The notes under the pieces: model-generated
What the model was told of the DNA's origin: nothing
Databases searched by the model: none
Seen by the model: the letters and a program-made list of their open reading frames with translations, nothing else
NCBI GenBank assembly: GCA_013397695.1
Contig: VYZI01000118.1
Span: 660,829-724,828, forward strand
Direction of reading: 5' to 3'
Origin: Centropus unirufus
Lineage: Eukaryota; Chordata; Aves; Cuculiformes; Centropidae
DNA: 64,000 nt
Shown here: positions 1-14,241 of the stretch, one piece after another
How the letters are laid out: the number at the start of each line of letters is the position of its first letter
Position numbering within the stretch: the stretch's first letter is position 1
Made by a program: the position numbers and the translations under genes

Positions 1-511
1 TAATCCTTTCCAAGCTCAACCGCTGTCCTGTGTAGCAAATATTGCTACATCAGATTGTTTCTCTGCATGGTTTTGACCTGAGCTTTTGGCAACTTCAGCC
101 CAGTTTGAATTCTGAGGCTTGGCCAAACTTTTGTCCGAGCCCAAAAGGAAATGCAAATTTGAGATGATGGAAAACTGAAAATGGCACATCCCAGAATAAG
201 GTTACACAAGCCTTTACATAATTCAAACCATCGTTGTTAGATCTCTAATTTGTTGGTCCATTTATCCTTATTGAGAAAGAGTATTCATCGGCTCCTTGCC
301 CGTGATTGACAACATATGTTCCAATTAGCACCAGTTCCAGCACTGGACTGTCTCATATGTTCACTGGATGCTTTCAACAGGTGGAACAGCACAAGTGCAC
401 TGGGATAACTGTCCCATCATATTCTCCAAGGCTTCATGGAGTCTGTGGCTCAAGATCTTCCTAATTATAAAAATTCCTTTTTGTGTGGTTGTTTCTATGC
501 ATCGTGGATCT

Positions 512-720
512 TGGGAAGAAATTTTCTCATGTGAGGGTGCTGATGCACTGGTCCAGGTTGCCCAGAGCAGTGGCGGTTGCCCCATCCCTGGAGGTGTTCA
601 AAGCCAGGTTGGATGGGGCTCAGAGCACCCTGATCCAGTGGGAGGTGTCCCTGCCCATGGCAGGCGGGTTGGAACTTAAAGGTCCCTTCCACCCCAACCC
701 ATCCTACGATTCTATGGTCT
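512..720 (+). mobile_element. CR1 LINE, 3' end fragment
   Basis: The fragment has the typical 3' end of avian CR1: GGTTGCCCAGAGCAGTGG, CCATCCCTGGAGGTGTTCAA, GGTTGGATGGGGCT, CCCTGCCCATGGCAGGCGGG and a tail with GGTCCCTTCCA and GATTCTATGG. A short deletion just before the tail is likely. The copy is 5'-truncated and non-coding. Confidence 0.92.
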
Positions 721-2787
721 GAATTAGCGCATGGGGGTTGTCCCATCCTGCGGGTGCATCCACCACATCCTGTGTAAACTGGATCCCCAACACCGTATCC
801 TTAAACTACGGTGTTCATTTTGCACCTGCCACATAATCCTTTCATTCCGGATTCATGCAAATCCTTGGATCTGCCTCCAAAATCCTCAGTTTGGTAAACC
901 CGGATTGGCAGGGTTCTCCCCACCGGATCATGTCAGGGTGATTGGTACCCAAGGTGCTGGGCAGGCCCTCTGGAATATCATAAGAAGCGGCTCCAAAATA
1001 GATAATAGTGCATGCAATACAGCTAAAAAATGACACACTATAAAACTACCTTGGATGTTTCAGAAACAAAGACTGAATAAGAACAAAAATTACATGTTAT
1101 GAGTCTCATTATAAAAAAAACCCTAATTATTAGAAAAATAAGTTATATGAAAGCAGCATGTCAAAAATCAGCTTTAACACATGCAAGAAAAAGGTACAAA
1201 CCACACTCTCTGTTGTTTTACATCAGAATGCTTTAAAGGAGGCATTGGGAGTGCACTGAAGCTTTCCCATCACGCAACACCTCATGGTAGCTCAGAAGCA
1301 TCGTCCTATGACAGGATCCCATCGAGAGCTCAGGCCTCGCTTACTGTATCAAAACTTATCAGAACTTGATTGGTAGGAGGTTTGCGGTACCTCATGAAAC
1401 TATAAGATAGCAGCACTTGACGAGCCATTACAGCCAGTAGCATCTCATCCCGAGCAGATCCACGCACAGATGAACCTGCACCCCCCTTAGCTCATTTCAA
1501 CGCAATGGGTATCTTTAAGATGTCCAAGTAAAAGCCACTGCCACGTCACTCGCTTTAAACCAGAAAACTCTCTCTCAAAACATCCGTGGCTATGGAAGCA
1601 TCAAGATATAAGAGAAGGGGCCCAATGGAGCCTACATGGGAAATTTTTGCTTATAAATTCCAGTAAAATACAACAAAAAGCACCGAAGAAAATAAACCAA
1701 ATCAGGGACAAGAGCAGTATATAAACCCACAATTGAAAATCCATATCTTATTGACAATGGCTGGCTCTTTGCTGTGTCTGACTGTAGTTCTATTCTAAGT
1801 CAAGCTTAGACTTACAAGCAAAATAACATTCTGCAGTCTTACCTGCAGCTATTGTTGAGCCAGCTTTCCTAAAATGAAATATTGCATGATTTCACATATA
1901 GTAGATTCGCACATGCACCGATTATAAAACCCAGACACCCCTCAAGTAGACCCTTAAGAATCTACATTCTACTGCCTAGAATCAAGAACTGTCAATGTGG
2001 GTTTTCCCTACGCTTCCTTTCAGTTTTCCAGGTTCTTCTGCATAAATGGAATTTAGCTCTCCGTTTTCCAGATGAGCTTGCATGGAATCAAACTTGAACA
2101 TGTAAGCTTTCTCTTATTTGTACAAAAATCCCTTCAGGTTTCCAGGATGTCTTCTGACACACCATAAATGTATTTTGAGCCCTAGAAAGACTTCAAAAAG
2201 CAGAGTCCTCGAGGGCTATTTAAGAACTTTGGAATCACCTGCAACAAGGGGATTTAAAGATTCCTTAGTGTAAAACAGATCATATTTATAGTGAAAGACA
2301 GCCTACTATGTGCCTATTAAAGTGATGACTTTGCTCACTTTCAGGATTAATTTTCCACACAGTTTTCAAGCGTCATCATTGAGGCTGTCAATTTTTTTTT
2401 TTTATGACTGTGCAATTAGCATCGCTTTTACATTACAGGCATGAACAACACAATTCTTCGACTACAATCATGGCTTCACGATACATCTCAATAATCTATA
2501 AATGAATAAATTGCCAAGAGCTCAATCGACCATCCACAAAGCCACCAACTAAAGAGCAGCTGATGATTTCCTAAAAGGTTTATTGGATCTACCTTCACCA
2601 CTAATGGTATTACAGGGAGGAAAGCAAAGAGTGAAACGGTGGAAAAGCCCCTCATTTTCAGAAAGAGCAAAGCAGCTCCCTCCAAGGATGGCCTGTACCT
2701 TGGGGAACGTGTTGTGCATCACATGAAATGCATCAAAGAGACACCAGGAGAAGAAGAAAAGGAAGCAAGGTTACCAGTACTTACAGA

Positions 2788-3050
2788 GGACCTACGGGAA
2801 AGCTGGAGAGGGACTATCAGAGCGCAGGTATAGGATGAGGTCAAACGGCTTTCAGCTGAAAGAGGGGAGATTGAGATGAGATAGTACAGAAAATTACTGA
2901 GGGTGGGGAGACCTGGCTGAGGTTGCCCAGAGAAGTGGCTGTCCCATCCCTGGAGGTGTTGAAGGTCAAGGTTGGATGGAGCTTTGAGCAACCAGATCCA
3001 TTGGCAGGTGACTCTGCCCACGGCAGGGGGGATGGATGGAGATGTCCAAG
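2788..3050 (+). mobile_element. CR1 LINE fragment
   Basis: The fragment starts GACCTACGGGAAAGCTGGAG, runs through the AGGTTGCCCAGAGAAGTGG and CCATCCCTGGAGGTGTTGAA words to CTCTGCCCACGGCAGGGGGG, then loses similarity before the usual tail. Age and deletions have blurred the middle. Confidence 0.85.
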
Positions 3051-4961
3051 CCAATAGGCTCTGCCAGCTAACTGCCTTGTTAAAATCAGAGCATCTCATT
3101 CATCTTCTGCTTCTTGAGAGCTTCATTATGTTTCTCTTGCTCGCTTTGCTTTTTAGACTTTGAATTTCTGTCTCTTCTATCTATTCTACCCCAAGAAATA
3201 ATCAGCGGACTCTGAAATGCCCGGTTTCCCAGTGCCTTCTGCAGAGTGTAATGTGTGTCCTGTGGAAGAAACACATTTTCCATACTTGGGATTCGAGGAC
3301 ATTTTCTAAAACACTCCCACAATAATGTTTTAATGTGTACTTACAGTGCTTCTTCTGCATCTTTGTTTAGATCCACATTTTTTGTTTTGCCTTTCCTGTC
3401 ACACAAGACACTCGTTGTTTTCTTCTAATAACACCACGCAAGCAAACAACGTAATGAGGAAATCAACGATGCCTTATTCTGTTACATTAAATAGTCACAG
3501 TCACTAAATACCTACAGAAAAATGCGGATCTCTCTTCCCTTTGTGTGTATTTTTGGTGATACCACCCGAGAAAATATAACACACTACATTAAAAAAAGAA
3601 ACTGCGGTAGCCAAGCAGGGATTCTCATGGTACTATTCTCCTCCCAGGATGCATTTTTAACTAATTCCGTATGTTTTAGTGCCAGCACACCTAGCACCTC
3701 CTCAGCCAAAGCAATCTCTGCTGCCCTGCCACTTAAGCATGAGGAGCACCGGCGCTACGGAGCCCTGTCATCCTGCTTATTAGCGTGATGTCTTTATTCA
3801 CAGGCCATCTGCACCACTGAGAGACAGCGAGGCAGCCAATGTCAATATGAACAAATGCCTCTTCTCTTACAAGAAATGTCAAACATAGGACAGCGCGAGG
3901 ATGACCCCAGGAATACCAACAGATGTTAGCTACAAGGCTTTAAAAGGGAAAAAAAAAAAGAGGAGGGGAAAAATCAATCCTCCCTACTGGGACTAATTAA
4001 GATGAAATGAAGAGCAAAAGAAAGAAAAAAAATCATGTCACATTATCAGGAACTTCATAGGTACTTTCTATGCTCATTATTGGCAGATTGCCCTGCGTGC
4101 TTTGAAAAACCGCTAAGATGTGGTACGGTCACCGGCACCATGTTAGAAGGATTCTCTTTTGCACGGTCCTGATCTGAATTTCACAACGGTTTGTGCCAAG
4201 AAAAAATATACACAGTTATTAGCACAGCACTGTTCCAGGTAGAAATGAAGCAGAGCAGCATTCACGCTATGAATGCAAATGTTAAAAAGAAATTATAATA
4301 CCAAGAAATCCACATGTGTTACAGTACTCGGGCATTTGGGAACACCCAAAGCCACACTTTGGATTTCTCTGATGATCTTAATCACCATGGTGTAGAACTT
4401 TAACTGCCCATTTTTTCCCCGCAATTAGCATTACTCCCAATTTGGCCGAGACTACAAGGACAAATTCATCTTCGCTGCAAGAGAACCTTTCGTCGTTGTC
4501 ATATCGTAAAAGTGGGCAAGTGAATGAAGATGCATTAGAAGTATCTGCTTGGGATTGAACTCCATGAAACCTGATGTTCTCTTCCACAGGAGCAGCTCAA
4601 CTGGAACTCAGCTCTGTGGTTTCAGGGAACCCAAGCAGTTTGGCCCTGCCGATGGAGCACTCTCCTATCGTTGTAAGCTGCAACGTGATGGAAATGCCAA
4701 CTCATTTTCAGTTCATGTTGTCTCTTGGGAAAGAAGGATGTGGTTGTGAAGAAAAGTTGAGATCTTCTGCAGCAATGAAGTAGTGGCAAGACAGACCTAA
4801 CTGTTTCTTTAAGATTGCAGAGGCACACAGACCTTTTCGTAGACCGTGGCTCTGCATGTACTAGAAGGAATTTGCTGATACAGCATTACCAGAACAGCTC
4901 TATGCACCACACACAAGTCCTCTCCATGTGGTTATGTCAGCTCAAAAAATTATCCTCATTG

Positions 4962-5110
4962 AGTAGTTCCATAGAATGGCTTGGGTTGGAAGGGACCTTA
5001 AAGATCACCCAGTTCCATCCCCTGCATCACGGTACTCAAAGCCCCATCCAACCTGGCCCGGAACACCTCCAGGGATGGGCATCCACAACTTCTCTGAAGG
5101 TAATACGTTC
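4962..5110 (-). mobile_element. CR1 LINE, 3' end fragment
   Basis: In reverse orientation it begins with the CR1 tail (CATAGAATGGCTTGGGTTGG, AGGGACCTTAAAGATCACCC) and continues through CCATCCAACCTGGCCCGGAA and CACCTCCAGGGATGGG. Sequence beyond about 5110 no longer looks like CR1. Confidence 0.9.
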
Positions 5111-8100
5111 CAGGGTCCCTCATTTAAGCTGGTCCTCAATGAACCACGATTTTTTGAAGGAGCAGGGGTGAACATTTTGTTAGTAGGGGACTTAGCTCCA
5201 CTAGTGAAGAGCGCGATTCTTCTCCCTATTCCCACTCCTGCTAGGCCCAATGAACATCTCGAGCGAAAACCAGAAGCATCCCCACACAACTCATCCATTA
5301 AACAACACAGCAGTAGTTCCCTGCAAGGCTCAATACAGGTCTGGAGAGAAATATCACTTAGAGTTTTACGTACATCACAGGCTTTTCTGCCCTTATTGCA
5401 TCCATTAGGTTTAAATGCACCTTCCTGTAGAGATATAGGTTTAACTCCATTGCAGCTGCATCTTCCCTTTGCTCTGGAATATGTCCACCCTTTTGCAGAT
5501 GCATCTTCCACAAGAACGTCTAATTAGTCTTGGAATCACACATCTTAACTAAAACTACTAAAAAGATCCTTTCACGCTGTAAGTACACATCCTACAAGCC
5601 AAGGAAATAGAGACGTACTTACAATTCTCTATGGAAATCAACATTAAGCTTTCATTAGCATTACTGATACCAACAGAAACACACCGGAGTGGACTATGAA
5701 ACGTAACAGATGCACACCTGCACCTCCCTGCTCCTAAGAACCTTCAGGGTAATCCTAAATTCAGCTATAGAGCTTCAGGCACACCAGACACATGCCCTAA
5801 GTTGCTAATACAACCACAATCAAAACTGCAAAGGTCTTTCAGCTCATTGAAGGACTCGGGTCACTTTGGAATACTCCACCACTATTTTGCATCTGGATTA
5901 GCAGATTACTCCCAAAATTAACACAACCTACTTTAACCTCTTTTGGACAGCAAAATCCCACAGATTTTGCTTGCTGATAGAGCTTTCCTTTCCTCCCGGG
6001 GTTGCACAAGGGTTAAAAAGACAGCCTTGTCTCCTCTTGCATCTGACAAGCAATTCGCACCCAGGCTTACTTTCTGATTTACTGATCAACCTACAGGAAA
6101 GGACAGACAGCGACACGAGTCTGAAAAACTGATGGCAAAGTTTGGAACAAACAATCGCAAGGCAAACTATTTACAAGATAACTTGTCACAATTCATCAAA
6201 ATCTATCATTTTTTGTGGGAACCCAGTAAGAGATAGCACTTGAAATTGCTATTAAATTCTTCATGCTACCAAGATTTGTGCATCTGTGGAGTTTTTAACA
6301 AAATGAAAAAAAATCAAACTTGGACTTCAAAGTCTGGGGCGTTCAAGTGAGAGATTTTGGTTCACTCCCTCCGTAGCTTTGCCACCTCCAGACACCGGTC
6401 CACCCAAGTGTATCCATTTCCTCTGTTATTTCTATATCAGGAAAGCCACTCTGAAAGATGACCTTTTCCCTAGCCAATGAAAATTCAGAAAGGGTAAATT
6501 ATAGCATATGGCAGCCGATTTGCTCAAGGGAGCATGGCCTTTACCATGCCCAAAGATGGCTCTGACAGCTTAAACAGTGGCAAAGGACAAAAACTAAGTT
6601 TTGGAACCACAGAAATTAGAGCCTTTGCTCAGAAGAGCTCCCCTTAAAGTGGTGAAAATGCAGACTAAAGAAGTCTGATTAAATGCAAAGGCTAATGTTG
6701 GAGCTCGATAACCTAACTTGTGCTGGCCTGACCGTATTGTGTCAGATCTCTGCTCCCCGTTAATCCGTAAAAGGGAAAGAACTCATTCTTCTCCTAGGGA
6801 CATAAGAGTGAGAAAACATTCACTACATAAAATTGACCTCTTACAGTTAAACTCAGGAAGATATTCTGTGTATGCTAAAGCATAAGCAAGCAAGATCATA
6901 GATGGCTAAAAATAGTACCTAGTACTAATAACAAAGGTATAAGAGAAATAAAATTTGCAGAAAATAAAAGTTGAAGAAACTTCTTCATTTGGAGAGGGGA
7001 AGAATGCTGTTCTCTGGTTTAACTTCTGGGTTTGTTCTGAACAGCAACCACGCGCAGAGGGAGTTCCAGAAGGACCTCGGCGATAACATTCCCTTCTCTG
7101 TCTCTACAGTTCTGCACAAAAGATATTTTATACAATTCCTACGATCAAATGAACGGGTCCGTATATCCGGAAGATGAGACTTCAGCAACCCTCGTGCTAA
7201 TTCTGTGTCATGTGATATTGCAAGGCGGAGCACGTCAGGATACTTAAGCCAGGGATCTGAACCTAAGAGAGGAAGGTACTCTAGAAGATATAAAATACCT
7301 TCCTCTATCACCGCCACCTAATGAAAAGGAATGAGGATTTTTATAAACTATTTTAACTTGAAGATTGTCTTGCCCTAAATGGAGCAGTATTGATGGGAAT
7401 GAGACAGATTATATATACTAGTGCGGGGAAAATGCTATACTAAAGCATCCACTCCATCAAGCCTTATCTGTACTGAAGCAAAGAATCTTCCCCCCTTGCC
7501 ATAAAACACAGTGTGTGCTATTTTATCTACTCTATACACACACGCGCTAGATCTACAGCCTCCTGTAGCATATCAGGGAGCGTAAAGCAGGGGTGATAAT
7601 ATGATGTGTTGTGCATTTTACCAACCCAACTTGGCAAGGCTATAATTCTTCAATAACTATGGAACATCTGCAGTTTTTTGATACTTACTATGTTTCATTC
7701 CCATGATGCTCTCGGTGTCTGCTCAGAGTACAGAAAGGTCAACCAGCCCATCTGGAATCCTCCCCATTCATCCATTCTTGCGCGCTGCCTCTTCTTGCAA
7801 AAGGAGTTTCTGCAGAATTTGTCACTTCCACCTGTTCTGACAGGTTCTCCCTGCCTGACCTGGAGATAGCCCTTGGGGACATTAATCATAGAACAGCCTG
7901 AGCTGTGAAAGAAACAAAGCTTGGCTGGATACTGTTACAGTCTCTGTCACCTACTAATCATGGTCTGTGACACAGAGGGGCTTAATCAGATGGTCAGGTT
8001 TCTCATTAATCATTGTGGCCTCACAATGAAACTCTTCTCGGGGAGATTAAAGTTTAGACGATCTTTTCCACCCCTGTTCCTGTCCAGCTGCCTAAATTTA

Positions 8101-9119
8101 GCTCAACCCCCAAGTAACTACAATTTAAGCTCCAGCTCATATTTCCTAAAATCCAAAGGTTGATTTTAAGTTTCTTATTGTGACTGATCGCATGAATCTT
8201 CCCGACGTGAAGAAAAGACACATATTGGGACAGAGAAAGAAATACATCTACTGATAAAGTGCACAAGGATGCACACACAAACGATGATAAAGATAACTGA
8301 GCCACTGTAATAACATTGAGGCAGCATTTGTTTCTACTTAATCAACGTGAAATTAAAGGAGCCAACTGCAAGAAAAAAAGATCCATTCCAAAGGACATTT
8401 GCTACAAGGAATTTTTTGTCCTCCTCCAATAGTTGATGTTAAATCTTCCGAGATAAATTTTGGACTTGATAATTTTAGAGGTCTCTTCCTTCCCCAATGA
8501 TTCTAAACAACTTCAGGTGGTAAAGGATATTCCAAGGTAATAATGGAAAGCTTTTGGAGCGAGAAGCAGCTGTATCAAAACCAAAACACCAAATTAATTT
8601 GGTCATGCACTTTAATCCCGATCTTGCGTCTACTTTTCTAATTTTCAAAAGGCAAACAAGCTCCAGCTCAGACTCTGCTGTGTCTTGGCAAGTTGGCTTT
8701 GCACTTCCTCCCCGTGTTTACCTTCTCTGCACTGTACAATTACGGGAAACAAAATTTTGCCTTCTAAATCATGAAATACACGTACTTCATCAACACCTAA
8801 ATCATCTTGGCTGGAGTCGGGGTAGGTTGTCAGCAGGAGAAGACAGACAGGATGGAGAAAGGAAGCCGTAGCGACCAGATGATTAACGCGGGCTCCTACC
8901 TGCCTGAACTTGACCTGACTGCTCAGCGCAACAAAGTCGGGGAAGAACCGCTCGGTTCAAGAGTTACTTAAAAGCATGTGCTTACCAGGCTCCCCAACAA
9001 TCCCCCTCATCTGAAAGCTCCACAAAGAGACCTACAAGGCCGCCTGAGTGAACTTCACAATGGCGAGCCGAGGCCAGGGGTTTTTTGTGTTGTTTGTTTC
9101 TATTCAGCGCTCCTCCATT

Positions 9120-9400
9120 GCTAGCCTAGAAATGACAGTAGGTGGAAACGCTATCTTTCATTACACAAAGTATAAATAGTGTAATCTATCAGCGCTGTCA
9201 ATCAAGATGATTGATTACAGGCTGTCATAGAGAAGAGTGACATATTAGAAAAGTTTTGTTAACAATGCCTATTGCTAGTCAGCCTGCCACAGAAGCTGGT
9301 GATTAATGTGTTGTCAGCCTGTAATCCCACACCCCTGGCTAATGAGGCAGGAATTTATCATCTTTACAGAGTGGCAGATGTCAGAAGGAAAGGAATCCAA
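9120..9400. promoter_or_regulatory. candidate conserved regulatory block with PBX/MEIS-like sites
   Basis: Repeat-free AT-rich sequence. CTGTCAATCA at 9195-9204 is the reverse complement of the PBX-MEIS composite TGATTGACAG. It begins a perfect inverted repeat, TCAATCA-AGA-TGATTGA (9198-9214), followed by TTACAG and a second GCTGTCA at 9221. Conservation is not shown here; the enhancer role is inferred from motif density. Confidence 0.4.
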
Positions 9401-12219
9401 GTGCTGGAAACAATGTACTTTTTCTTACCACGCCTGACAAGTCTGACAGGCCTAAAAAACCACAAAGAAGCTTTGTGTAAGCACAAACTTAAAACGAGGA
9501 ACTTTCATTTGGCATCACCGCTTTAAATAGTGCCGCAAATCAGCCTCTATCCCTCCAAAAGGGCACAATAAAAAGCTCTCTGAACTCTGAACCCATCCCT
9601 GACAACTAGGAAATCTCAGGAAAGGTTTCCATGGCAGGCAAACAGACAGCTTGCTTTGCCAGAGGAGCAGCGAGTAACTTTTAACTTTACCTGTGAACTT
9701 GTGAACTCCTGCAGGCCAGGAATTCTTCCGACCGGAGCGCAGAACGTGCCTCATTTTGATGCTTTATCAATGAGGGTCTTCGAAAAAAGCTCTCCAGAAA
9801 GCTTGGACTGCTTTGGCTTTACTGATTCACGTTGGGACAGAGGAATGTAAACCAGAAGACTGGAAAAATTCTGGAAGCTATTCCCAAAGAAAAATAAAAT
9901 GTGACACAAGTGCTGGCACCGAGAGGCAGCGCTCGTGCTTTGTACTCAAAATAGTTTTACATGACTGAAATCTGCTTCGATTTGATCACTCTTCCGTCAG
10001 AGTATCTGAAAAACATTTGAAAGACGCCCTTTGAGTTCTTGAAAGCCATGCAGACACGCTATGCCTTTGATACATCGCTGTTACAGGATCCGCCGGAGTT
10101 TGCTTCTCCGGAATTACAGTGCTTAAAATTCACGTTTAAAGCAATGATTTCTCTTCTTGCCTTCAAGGCCAGTCTTTGAGGAAGGCTCTTTTTTTGCCTT
10201 CGCTGCAGTAAAGACTATAAAGTATCCTAAATAAGAGAAATATAGGGGGAAATTATCTGTTTAGTTAATAAAAAACCTTCCAAGTCAGCAAATCTCAGGC
10301 AGTTTACACCACTGTTGGTTGGCACTGTCAAAAATCAACAGCTTTTCAATTAGATGTATTAAGCAGTTAAATCTTTTGGGCCTGAAATTTCCGATAGGCT
10401 GCAAAAGGGCTGTATTTTCCAAAAGATTATGTGCAGCTTAGGCTCCTGTCAGTCAGTAGAGAAAGGGGGCAAATCATCTGTCTTGAGTTTTGACTAATGT
10501 AATCCTTTTTCAAACACAGATACCTCCACTAAGGCAGAAAATTGCAACACAAAAAAAAAAAAAAAGGAGAAAATTATAAAGAGAGACAGCAATTGGGGAA
10601 TGAAAGCACTGCTTTCTGTCAACAGCACCCTTGGGCTAAAAACACAGCAAAACACTGAGAAATTTAATCTCCAAAAGGCAGCATTCTGGAGTTCAGACTT
10701 ACTTAAGGTTTATGAGAGATGGGAACTTCCCACACTCGACAGTGAAAGAGAGGTTTTACTGGCCCGTAATCTGTGCGCCCAGGAGGAGCCCAAAGGAAAA
10801 CAAACAGCGATGCCACGCAAACCAGACCCTGCCTCGCCAACAATGGGACTCGGTGACAACTTGTGACCTCTGTGGAAAGCAAAATGTCGCTGACAGCTCC
10901 CCGAGCGTGAACAGCCAAGCAGGATTTTTCCCTTCCTTCTCAAGCAACGCTCTCTCCGGACAACCTGAACACCAGTGGGAGTTGGGACTGCGAAACAAGG
11001 AAAGTTGCGTGCAATTTGACCTGCAAACAAGGGCAGAAGAGCTGCCTTTGAGCCCCGATGGTTCTGCATGCTTCAATACGTACTGGTTAGCCATTGCAAG
11101 CCCTGAAAAGCTGGAACAGCCATAGATGTTCTCTCCCCTTTAAAAGGGAAGGAAAAGTAGGCTCCATGTCCCAGGCAAGTGCAGGTTGGCAGGTGAATGA
11201 CTCATTAACTAATAATGGGATTGCCATGGTGAGTTTTGACTTTGCTTTGGGGCAGGGTAAGGTCAATGTGAGCGTATGTTCTCTTTTCGGCTTCGAAAAA
11301 CCCCCGATGGATTCAGCGCAGGCATTTCAGACCACATTCGTATAAGGCATCTCTAGACTGGAGCCATCCTTCCCTCCTCAAACCAGAAACGGCGACCACC
11401 ACCTGATTTTCACCCTCAGCCCCTTCCCATCCTGCCTAGTTTATGGGAAAAATAGATCCCCTGAATCGGCATAATTCCAAACTTAAACTTTCCAGTTCTA
11501 GCTGGAAATCCTCTTTTTTTCCAGGGATTAGATTGGAATCATTACTTCGGTAGGTACTGACCTTTAATCCCCTTGGCAGCCTCTTGGCAAACTTTGACAC
11601 AGCACCAACTTCTTGGGAAAGAGCTCGCAGTGCGTTGCCCCATGGTTTTGGACTTTATTCTTTTAAACCAGGTTGATATGAAGAAATCTTCCTCAATTCC
11701 AAAATGATCAATAAAGTTCAGTTTCTACCTTGAAACGCCTTAGCTCAGGCAACCAGGAATTGATGATAAAGTTGACTCTTGAAGACATCAACGGAATTCT
11801 TTCCAAGATGCCATGGTAATATCCTGGATTAGGGCCATAATCCTCAGTGCCTCATGGGATGCGGCTGAAAGCCTATAATTGTCAGTGATCTTGTTCACAA
11901 ATTTACACACATTTTAAAAACGCACTAATTGGATTGGTTCTAGTCCTGCATGCAAATTTCAGATTATCCCCTGATCAATTTATTAAAAATAAAATTCAAT
12001 AGAAAACAAATTGGTACTTCTGTTCCACGCTAATACAGCTCCTCACACTCACTGAAATCTTAAGAGTGGCTAAAATACCGATTCAACCAAAAATCTTTAT
12101 CGATTGGGGGTGCCTCTTCACATTGAAGGGATGCTTTTTTAACAGTAAAATGAAATACACTGCTTTTTGCTATATCTCTGAGACGCGGCTCTTATTAAAT
12201 GTCTCTCCATACCTGCACA

Positions 12220-12960
12220 AGTGATTGCTTTATTTAAGCAATTCATTCTAATTGCACTTATTATAACTCTGACGTCCAAGAAAATTCAACCAATGAAAAA
12301 GAATGCTTCTGCATCTTAATATTGTCTGTAGAACACAGGATAATAAAAGACATTAAAACATGTTTATGAGCTTGCTTTATGGAGTTTGGATCTAATAAAT
12401 CATAATTCTCCATGGAATTACAGTTGAGCTTTTTGCTGCATTGAGTTATACAAACTATTTGAAGGCGGGAGCATAATGTCTTTTTCTGAAGCTCTGTTAT
12501 TATTTTGGTCAAAGATTGTTTACATTAAACGAATCCAATTTACCAAACTTTGACATGTTTGCACAACTGCATATAATTTATTTTGGAAACATGACTTTTA
12601 AATGAACTTTCTGTAGTCTAAGCTCTCTGGTTTCTAGCCTGCAGTTCTAGATTCTTATGCTGCACCAAAATGCTTGTCATTGGCATAAATCATACTCTCC
12701 AAGAGGTTTCCAATAACGTAAATAATGACTGTAATTTCAAATTGTTCGTTAATGCTTTCAAACAGGCTACATCCATCAAACGCTGATTTGACTTTCTTGC
12801 CAGGTGCCACACTTTGTCAAGGAAACAGCAATCTCCAAATTAAGATGAGGGAAAGCAATTCCTTAATGCTGCTGTTCCCCTGCTAAGTTTGTTTTAGTAG
12901 GTTTGATAAATAGAATTTAAATTAGGATTTCATCAGCCTACAGGATCAGAGATTCATTTT
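12220..12960. promoter_or_regulatory. candidate conserved non-coding block
   Basis: A long AT-rich, repeat-free stretch with homeodomain-like words (ATTCTAATTGCAC, TCGTTAATGC, CTAATAAATCATAATTC) and no coherent coding frame. The texture resembles deeply conserved vertebrate enhancers, but I could not test this. Confidence 0.3.
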
Positions 12961-14181
12961 AAAATAACCCTTTTTAAATCCATACTGACTTCTCTACTTT
13001 GATAGATTTATTATGGCACATTGCAATCGCGTCTGTATGGTCAAATATAAAATGGTTTGGGCTTTCATCCTGGAGGACCGCATCTGTCCAGAGATTAAAA
13101 AGCCAATCTCTGCCACACTTTTCTGGGGTTTCAACACATTACCTGCCAAGCATTCACTGATTTCGCTGGGAACAAACTACACCCCGTGCTTGGATGACTT
13201 CAGGCACCAGGTACCAAGGAAAAGTTAAAGTTGCTCCTAAAATCTTGAGTTCTCAAAGGACTGGACGTTCCCTGCTTTGGGGGGCAAATAAGGAAAGATA
13301 CGGACCTTTGGAGCATTTGGAAGAACAATTTAAGATGAAATAAGATTTTTTTTCTTTAAGAACTATCCATCAATTTTTTTTTAGCCACAGCCATGAAGCC
13401 ACTCCTACCCACATTAGGACCCTTTGACCTGCACATGGCTTTTCCCAAGCCATTTGTCCTTTTTGAAGCCTTGGTAGAGAACAGAAATCACAACTCCTCC
13501 ACTGGCAGGAGAATGTCCTGCTTCACCAAGACCTACATCCGTGCAGATACTGAGACACATGCCGGAGGAGATCCCTATTATCTCCTCAGGCAGATTGAAA
13601 CCCAGCTCCCATGAACCTGGAAGGGATATTGAGAAACCAGGGCTGAATTTCCAAGTCTATCAAGATACCTCCCAAAATCTGCCTCCACGCCACCTGTAAA
13701 TCTCGGCCTGATGACTGCAGTGAAAACCAGTTCCTGCTGGATTAGAGATCGGTATTTCTTTGTTCCTCAGCTTTGCGTTTCTCTCTCCAATCACAGTGTG
13801 AGCTGAGACTCTATACGCTCTGGACTGATTCTAGTCTGAACTCACCTATGCTTCCAACCACGTATCAACTGCCCTGCAGATTCTCATGTGTCCAAACTAG
13901 ATGTAAATCTCCAAGTCAAATGTGATTTTGAGACCTACCTGGCTTTTGAGAGTGAACAAAGGGGATTAAAAATTTTAGTGGAAACTTCCGTCATTTATTT
14001 CCATTTTTTTTAAGCTCTAGAACTCAGCTTGGACCTCTCCTGAATAGTTAATTTTTGTGTGGCTATAGCTTTTTGGGTTCTTAATACCGTGTAAGTTGCT
14101 CTTCCAGCATAAAAGAAGCCTTGAGGTCCTCTGGATAAGGCATCAATTTAAAATCCCTCCGGCTTAGTAAAACACATGAAC

Positions 14182-14241
14182 ATACAACAAAAAAATTACT
14201 ATTTCCTGAAAATACAACAAAAAAATCACAATTTCCTGAAA
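14182..14241. repeat. 30-bp tandem duplication, two copies
   Basis: Two adjacent units begin ATACAACAAAAAAATTACTA and ATACAACAAAAAAATCACAA, each ending TTTCCTGAAA. They differ at two positions, which suggests a recent slippage or duplication. Confidence 0.93.

Noticed and set aside
5005..5511. Minus-strand open frame of 168 codons, with a 183-codon frame on the other strand
   Set aside because: The 3' end lies in a CR1 fragment, the opposite strand is equally open, and I see no domain, splice context or family match.
10600..11125. Cluster of overlapping open frames on both strands near 10.6-11.1 kb
   Set aside because: This is a GC-richer stretch with few stops in several frames at once. 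No frame has domain character or splice-site support.
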